Under the pieces are notes generated by a model. The model was not told the origin of the DNA and searched no databases. It saw nothing but the letters and a program-made list of their open reading frames with translations. A stretch of 64,000 nt of DNA. Source: Phyto melanocephala (Eukaryota; Arthropoda; Insecta; Diptera; Rhinophoridae). Each line of letters begins with the position of its first letter. Position 1 is the stretch's first letter. The position numbers and the translations under genes are program-made. The DNA lies in assembly GCA_941918925.1 (NCBI GenBank), contig OW799233.1:173766235-173830234 (forward strand), in the 5' to 3' direction. This document shows, one piece after another, positions 58,230 to 64,000 of this stretch.

Positions 58230-58448
58230 TTGGTATTACACAAAAACTGCAGTTTCCGGCTTAGGACCTTTTTGCCTAACTTTCAAGATATACATAGGAT
58301 CTCACACGTTTCGAAATACAAATTAATAGGCACTGTCACAGATGGTATAAATGTTAGCCTGAAATACCCAAAGGCAGGGCCTATTTTCTTGCCAAAATAT
58401 GCCCGCGCCAATATCGCCATTAACCTATTTCGAGACCATGGTCTTTAA
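58230..58448 (-). pseudogene. LINE RNase H fragment (N-terminal part)
   Basis: On the minus strand the sequence reads MVSK, a stop, VNGDIGAGIFWQENRPC and WVFQANIYTI. This resembles the opening of a LINE RNase H domain (DGSK..G.GAGI, then VFQAE..AI). It ends abruptly at the boundary with the duplicated segment at 58449. It is short and degraded, so the call is tentative. Confidence 0.45.
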
Positions 58449-59395
58449 TAGTTCAGTCAAAAAACTTAACGTTGAAGTGCCACCATATTCTAAATCCGCT
58501 CTTCTAATGGCTTTTGCGATGAGATGCCGTATCAAATTTTCTACAATCTAAATATGTCATTTAGACAAATTGAGTACAGAAGGACAGACAAACAGAAAAA
58601 AATTGTGTTTCTTATTCTAGGTCATTGAGTTCGCCATCAAAATTTTCATAAAAATATTTCATGCACTGACTCAGTTTCATGCACTGACTCAGTTTCTTTT
58701 AAGTCTTATAATAAGATTATAAAATATCAAAGGAAAGGTCTCAAAAATATAATATTTTCAATAATTTAGCGGTATAAGTGCGCTTAAAAATTTAGGTCTG
58801 ATCCGCCGTAATTCAATTCTAGTTAATGGTTAATGTATTATTCTTTTTGCTGCACTACCTAATCTTCTTAGCCTTCTTATTTTTTAGAAGCACCTTCGAT
58901 TCCTCAAGTATGTTTCCCACCGCACCGACTGCAGTATTTTACCACCTTCTAACATGTTCCTACATTGCTAAAATTTAAAGTTCACTCTTGAACATCTGAA
59001 AGAATTTGGCAGGTGATGATATTAAAAAATTATTATGTTTTGAATAACTTATCGGCATTTTAGTTTTCGATTATGCCGTGATGGCCTGGTATCAAAATTA
59101 TCTCTAGCCGTTGACAATTTACAAGGAAGTTTATCTCAATTTGGCATTAAATGACATTCCGAGATTCAACCGTTTGTTCATTAGGGTCTTGGTAACTGAT
59201 TGTAGTTCGTAAAGATTCAAATTGCAGCTTCGTTATTAATCTTATACCATTCCATTTTATGCCTTACGTAAATGCCACAATCTCAGCCTCAGTGATCTGG
59301 TGCACAGGAGTATTTAGTTTTGTTTCGGTTTATGCGAAAGAAACCCATTTCAGTACGGTTAGCAATCTTCGATCCATCAGTGAAAAGTTCGGTGC
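58449..59395 (-). pseudogene. Decayed LINE RNase H region, duplicated at 63357
   Basis: The minus strand reads ELFTDGSKIANRTEMGFF near 59390-59340 (first RNase H aspartate in TDGS). Farther on it reads CQIEINFLVNCQRLEIILIP then GHHGI and NADKLF near 59135-59060 (the usual V.L.W.PGHSGI.GNE.AD motif). The downstream part has very many stops. The sequence from 58449 on is repeated identically at 63357 to the window end. A short tandem duplication TTTCATGCACTGACTCAG (58675-58694) is present in both copies. Confidence 0.65.
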
Positions 59396-60637
59396 CTTAA
59401 TTTGATGCTACTTATTACATATTGTTTATTGGAAACAAATTCTATGTTTTGCTAAAGTTACATACACAGAGAAAACAGTACTGGTTGTGAATACCAAAAT
59501 TGTTGGCAATCGCATAGTTTAGTTGTGATAGTAGAACTTTACGGTTGCATCTACAGAAGTTATGATTCTTGCATTTAAACTTTTATTAACACAAAGAAAA
59601 GTTCGAGTGCAAGAATTTAACCACTCGATGGGGAATAAATTTAATTGTCTGTATGAAACGTTAAAATTATTAATATGACTCAGATGGGCAACTAACTGGT
59701 TAAAGAAAATAATGCAACTAACAATCAACTATTTCATCTCACACAACCACCAATCAAAACTTCCTGCCTTATCCCAACTATCGTTTTTTTAATGATAGAT
59801 TTTCCTATTTCGTCTTGAATAAACTTTTAAAAAGATGCTTTTGCCTAGCTGAGTTTAAAACGCTTGTTTCAGTTTTTTCTAGTTCCGCTAAGCTTTATCA
59901 ATATGCATGTGTGTAGAACTAGACAAAGATGTACAACAACAAACACTTTATCCTAAAAGAAAGTACAGATTTCTATATAGAATAAATTCTTAAGATTTTT
60001 CATGTGTGTTAGTTGCGGACGTCCATTTGTTCTTGTTTCCTTTGGAGTATGTGCGAATATTTATTTATTTCATTTTGATTTTTTTTTTAAACGAACAATT
60101 TTAAGTAGCGCATATTTCGCGATTGCATTTTGAGGGACATAATTTATGAGTCTTATTTTTATTTGGATGGTTCTTTTAGTTTGTTTGATGGTTGTTTTTC
60201 TTTTAGAGAGATTTAAAGTGATAAGGGAGAGTTGTGATGCAAAATGAATTATGGATTTGTGTTAAGTAGTAGTGGGCAAGGAGGAATGTGTTATTGTTGT
60301 TAAACGAAAGTTAAGAATTGTAAAAATTTTTTTGATAAAATATATAAGAAATTTTTTTCTCAATTATGTTATTGTTTTATAAAAAAGAACTATTATTATT
60401 AAGGTATGAAATCTAAGTATGATATAAGAGCTAACACTTGTTTATAATTTAAGTCAAATTTAAGATACTCACAGTTACTTATATACCCATCAGTCTTTAA
60501 GACATTTGTTGATTTTCTAATCTACCGTCCTTTTAAAAGGATATAAAATAAAAAAATATTCTTTTTTAAAATAAATTTACAATACTTTACATTACAAATA
60601 TTTAGGTGTATCATATAAAGAAAATAATCTATATACA
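59396..60637. other. Unassigned stretch with an orphan CACAG terminus
   Basis: At 59465 CACAGAGAAAACAGTACTGG follows TA and matches the right-end complement of the CACAG element at 29250. No opposite end was found before the Helitron at 60638. The rest is AT-rich DNA without a supported gene. Confidence 0.4.
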
Positions 60638-61025
60638 TCTATATATATAAAAGTGAAACTCTGTCTGTCTGTGTGTTAGTTATAGACTCCGAAAACGTAA
60701 AGCAGATCGGACTCAAACTTTGGCAAGTTGTTGACCGATTTTTCTAAAACTTTGCAATCATATTAAGCTGTCATGACTATAAAGTTTCGTGATTACAAAA
60801 GTGGGCCGTGCCAAGCCCATAAAAAATAAGTTATTATTTTTAGCTACTTGCACATGACCGATTTTTTTTAAACTTTGCACACATATTGAGCTGTCATGAC
60901 TAAATAATTTCGTGGTTATAAAAGTGGGAAGGGCCACGCCCATAAAAAAAAGTTATAATTTTGAAGTACTTGCACTGGACCGATTTTTCTAAAACTTTTT
61001 ACACATATGGAGCTATTATGACTAT

Positions 61026-61224
61026 GGTAGGTAGGTAAGGCTGGTGCAAGGTTAACCTCACACCCTCACCCGGAGACCATTACAGTCCACTGTGACGCCT
61101 TAATATAGAAATAAAGAGAAGAAAAGAATCAGAATAAAAATAGTTAGTATAGAAGAGAAAGAGAAGCAGACCAGTCCAAACTAGTAGACCAGCACACTAC
61201 TGAATAGTTCACCAGGGCACCCAC
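61026..61224 (-). repeat. SINE copy inserted in Helitron H7
   Basis: On the minus strand it starts GGGTGCCCTGGTGAACTATTC and ends with a (TACC)n tail (GGTA repeats at 61026-61036 on +). It is flanked by a 13-bp imperfect duplication, CTATTATGACTAT (61013-61025) and CTGTCAGGACTAT (61225-61237). That is the expected outcome of LINE-assisted retrotransposition. It matches the head of the SINE at 38405-38593 but has lost the box-B part. Confidence 0.75.
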
Positions 61225-61560
61225 CTGTCAGGACTATACAATTTCGTGATTAGAAAAGTGGGCAGTGCCACGCCCATAAAAAAAGTTATCATTTTTAGCT
61301 ACTTAAACATCATCGATTTTTCTGAAACTTTGCAGTCATATTAAGCTGTCATGACTATAAAGTTTCGTGATTACAAAAGTGGGCCGTGCCAAGCCCATAA
61401 AAAAGTTATCATTTTCAGCTACTTGAAATTCACCGATTTTTCTAAAACTTTGCACACATTTTGAGCTGTCATGACTATATAATTTCGTTATTAGAAAAGT
61501 GGGCAGTGCCACGACCGTTTAAAAGAAGTTACTACTTTAAGCTATTTCCAAGCAGTCCAA

Positions 61561-61833
61561 TGGTTCCCACCGATTTGCCTTTCAAGTTCAAGCGACTATA
61601 GTTACCAGTTCGCGTTGCCTTCGCTATTACTATCAACAAAGCACAAGGACAATTCTGCGTGTTGCAGGATTGAATTTGGAAAATCCATGCTTTTCACATG
61701 GCCAGCTATACGTCGCATGCTTCAGAGTGGGAACACCAAAAAATTTGTTCATTTTTACAGCAAATGGAAAAACCAAAAATATCGTATACCTACTTGCATT
61801 ACAAAAAAAGTCAATAAAATATTATATTTAATA
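61561..61833 (+). pseudogene. C-terminus of Helitron Pif1-like helicase, second copy
   Basis: The reading starts FKFKRL, crosses a stop, then shows VRVAFAITINKAQGQ (motif V region). After a one-base frame change come GLNLENPCFSHGQLYVACFR (motif VI, with serine replaced by phenylalanine but the arginine kept) and VGTPKNLFIFTANGKT. Compared with the H5 copy the damage is at different positions, so they decayed independently from a common source. The frame at 61615-61992 overlaps it out of phase and is not real. Confidence 0.78.
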
Positions 61834-61903
61834 TATTCAATTAAAATTCAGAATGCATTTTTATTAATTAAGGGGCGTAGCAACGCGCGCCAAGCTTGGC
61901 TTG

Positions 61904-62190
61904 AAATTTATAAAATGAAAAAAATATTGTTCTTAGTAGCCAGAACTAAAGCAATGTCCTTTAAAAATATTTGTCCTTACATATCCTTGTAAGTCGAGAT
62001 TAAAAAAGTTTTAGCAGAATTAATGATTTTGTTTAATATTTGAAAAATGGTATCCTGTAAAAAGGACAAAAAAAATATCGAAACATAAAACTAAGTACAA
62101 ACGTTTTCTACTAGTGGTCCACAGTTTAACTTGTAAGTGTATTCTGTCCATAATTAATTACACGTCCTATAGAAGGCCTACTCTCTAATA
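61904..62190. other. Unassigned stretch
   Basis: No feature recognised between the Helitron and the LINE 3' end. Confidence 0.35.
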
Positions 62191-62191
62191 G

Positions 62192-62535
62192 GTTAGGTTA
62201 GATCCGGCAGCCGCCCGAAGGCATAGCTCACTTGGGTCCTCCGAGGGTCCCGTTGTGATACAGTAGGCACCAACGCCCGTTCGTCTATGTCCTCTGGCCG
62301 TCGTTCCTCAGCCATCCTGTCCTGTTCACGAAGGTATGGATCTTTCCCAGATCAACTGCGGAAAGACAAGTTTTACTTACAAGTATTCGTTGATCTAGAA
62401 TCTGGCGTCTCAGGTCCCCGAATGCAGGACAATTGCAGAGAAGATGTTCAGTCGTCTCCTCCTCTTCCTCGTTATCGCAATTTCTCTCTAATATCATTGA
62501 ATAAATTATTTTGTAGTGCAGGGGCAACATAGTAG
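62192..62535 (-). pseudogene. 5'-truncated LINE, 3' end of ORF2
   Basis: The minus-strand open segment from 62530 reads LERNCDNEEEEETTEHLLCN then CPAFGDLRRQILDQ. This is the cysteine/histidine motif (C..C, then EH.LC.CP) found after RNase H in Jockey/I/R1-type LINEs. It ends with FVNRTGWLRNDGQRT and a stop. The remaining 90 bp reach a TCTAACCTAACC tail at 62192-62203 (minus strand), typical of a LINE 3' end. It is clearly 5'-truncated, and a 246-bp frame remains open, so it is younger than the other LINE pieces here. Confidence 0.75.
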
Positions 62536-63356
62536 GACCTCGCCCATGGTGCTTGTTTACTCATTAATTTTAATACATTTTTGTCGCCAGATTGATTGAC
62601 ACCTGTATTAGAATTCTTATAAAATTGTAATTGAAATGTACTGGCTTAAAATTTTCTTAATAATTTTAAAAATATGTACATATTTCCAACCCAATTCTGT
62701 TTTAATGTCTTCTTTTCACATTCTCATTAACGCCGCCACACAGTGCGTTGATTTATGCTCAATGGGAAACCACCATCACACATCATGATGTTGTTGATGC
62801 TGGATGCTGAGACAGTGGCACCATTGCAACAAAATTAATTAAAATCACTGGTAGATGTCTGAAATTAGCGTGGTTATGGAATGAAATAAATAATCACATC
62901 ATTCTCATCAACATAACAATGATGATGCGATGATACACGAGAAATCACACAAGCAAACAAACGTTTTAACATTTTCATTGACATTGTGTCATACACTATG
63001 GTTTGACAGTGTATGTTTTAAAGTAGTGTTAGTATTTAGCTCCCGTGGGATATCAATAAGTGATTAAATATAAATACAAGATTTATGCATGTTTCGAATC
63101 ATCAAAACAAACTCACATCTTGAGATAAATCTATAAAAGCACACTTCTTAGTTGTTGTTTCGCTCTCAGCTCTGCTCTCTACCACTAATAATCATTATCA
63201 TCATTATTATGAGTTTTATTTCGATTTCATTTTATATTTGTGTTTTTTTTCTGAAAAAAAGGTGTTTTTTGATCGATTGATCTTTGTTTATGATTGTAGG
63301 ACAACACGAAACAATACTATACAAAGAACAAGACTACTAGGAGTGCAAACACACAT
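62536..63356. other. Gene-free stretch
   Basis: ATCATCA/TGATGA-rich segments at 62760-62950 and 63185-63215. No exon or element terminus supported. Confidence 0.4.
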
Positions 63357-64000
63357 TAGTTCAGTCAAAAAACTTAACGTTGAAGTGCCACCATATTCTA
63401 AATCCGCTCTTCTAATGGCTTTTGCGATGAGATGCCGTATCAAATTTTCTACAATCTAAATATGTCATTTAGACAAATTGAGTACAGAAGGACAGACAAA
63501 CAGAAAAAAATTGTGTTTCTTATTCTAGGTCATTGAGTTCGCCATCAAAATTTTCATAAAAATATTTCATGCACTGACTCAGTTTCATGCACTGACTCAG
63601 TTTCTTTTAAGTCTTATAATAAGATTATAAAATATCAAAGGAAAGGTCTCAAAAATATAATATTTTCAATAATTTAGCGGTATAAGTGCGCTTAAAAATT
63701 TAGGTCTGATCCGCCGTAATTCAATTCTAGTTAATGGTTAATGTATTATTCTTTTTGCTGCACTACCTAATCTTCTTAGCCTTCTTATTTTTTAGAAGCA
63801 CCTTCGATTCCTCAAGTATGTTTCCCACCGCACCGACTGCAGTATTTTACCACCTTCTAACATGTTCCTACATTGCTAAAATTTAAAGTTCACTCTTGAA
63901 CATCTGAAAGAATTTGGCAGGTGATGATATTAAAAAATTATTATGTTTTGAATAACTTATCGGCATTTTAGTTTTCGATTATGCCGTGATGGCCTGGTAT
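63357..64000 (-). repeat. Second copy of 58449-59092, running off the window
   Basis: Every base that I compared from 63357 to 64000 matches 58449-59092 at a constant offset of 4908, in direct orientation. The left boundary is sharp (AATAG versus CATTAG). The content is the decayed LINE RNase H region described at 58449. Confidence 0.92.

Larger units (their letters stand above)
60638..61903 (+). mobile_element. Family-1 Helitron H7 with helicase remnant and inserted SINE
   Basis: It starts TCTATATATATAAAAG after A (60637). The 3' end GGGGCGTAGCAACGCGCGCC then AAGCTTGGCTTG corresponds to the family end, but the last four bases are CTTG instead of CTAG. The 120-bp repeats are present, and a SINE (61026-61224) sits in one of them. 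The Pif1 helicase remnant lies just before the 3' end, as in H5. Confidence 0.82.

Overview
This window looks like intergenic or intronic DNA of a true fly (Diptera, probably Brachycera and perhaps a calyptrate). It is very AT-rich, with TGTATG-type microsatellites. It carries dispersed repeats with CGGC..GCCGAATAT termini and ATACCCTTC or ATACCC(G/A)CCACC blocks. There are no bacterial-style gene clusters, operons, CRISPR arrays or rRNA genes, and I recognised no tRNA gene. The organism call is inference from sequence style.

Candidate host genes are few. A 93-nt open exon flanked by a polypyrimidine-AG acceptor and a GTAAGT donor lies at 5962-6054 (+). A 93-nt phase-0 exon with equally good splice sites lies at 55129-55221 (-). 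A two-exon 78-codon ORF lies at 41471-41810 (+). I could not name any of them. Much of the rest may be intron.

Most recognisable features are transposable elements, often nested. (1) Family-1 Helitrons begin with TC and end with CTAG (or CTAA/CTTG) between host A and T. They lie at 6179-6812, 6815-7555, 12847-14877, 25038-25777, 32301-33750, 47837-49646 and 60638-61903, plus fragments. They have an internal repeat of about 120 bp, and two keep the C-terminus of a Pif1-like helicase. (2) A second Helitron family lies at 35220-36900, with its own minisatellite of about 118 bp. (3) Tc1/mariner fossils: a DD41D family in five copies, one DD37E element (13557-14854), one DD34E element with long terminal repeats (23047-24686), and pogo-type remnants. 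(4) Terminal-inverted-repeat elements with 8-bp (hAT), TTAA (piggyBac-type), TTA, TA, CAG and 4-bp target duplications. (5) Decayed LINE fragments and a tRNA-derived SINE.

The most unusual object is a 2.83-kb inverted-repeat element at 20216-23044 (ends CACTG..CAGTG, TA target duplication). It contains a five-exon gene whose four introns keep mutually consistent splice phases. The product has no transposase motif that I can see. A Tc1-like element abuts its right end through one shared TA.

Nested insertions can often be proved inside the window, because an uninterrupted copy of the host repeat is present elsewhere (8.2 kb versus 47.8 kb; 57.3 kb versus 26.3 kb; 43.3 kb versus 53.4 kb). The last 644 bases repeat 58449-59092 without a difference that I could find, although that sequence is a long-decayed LINE. 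This points to a recent segmental duplication or an assembly duplication.
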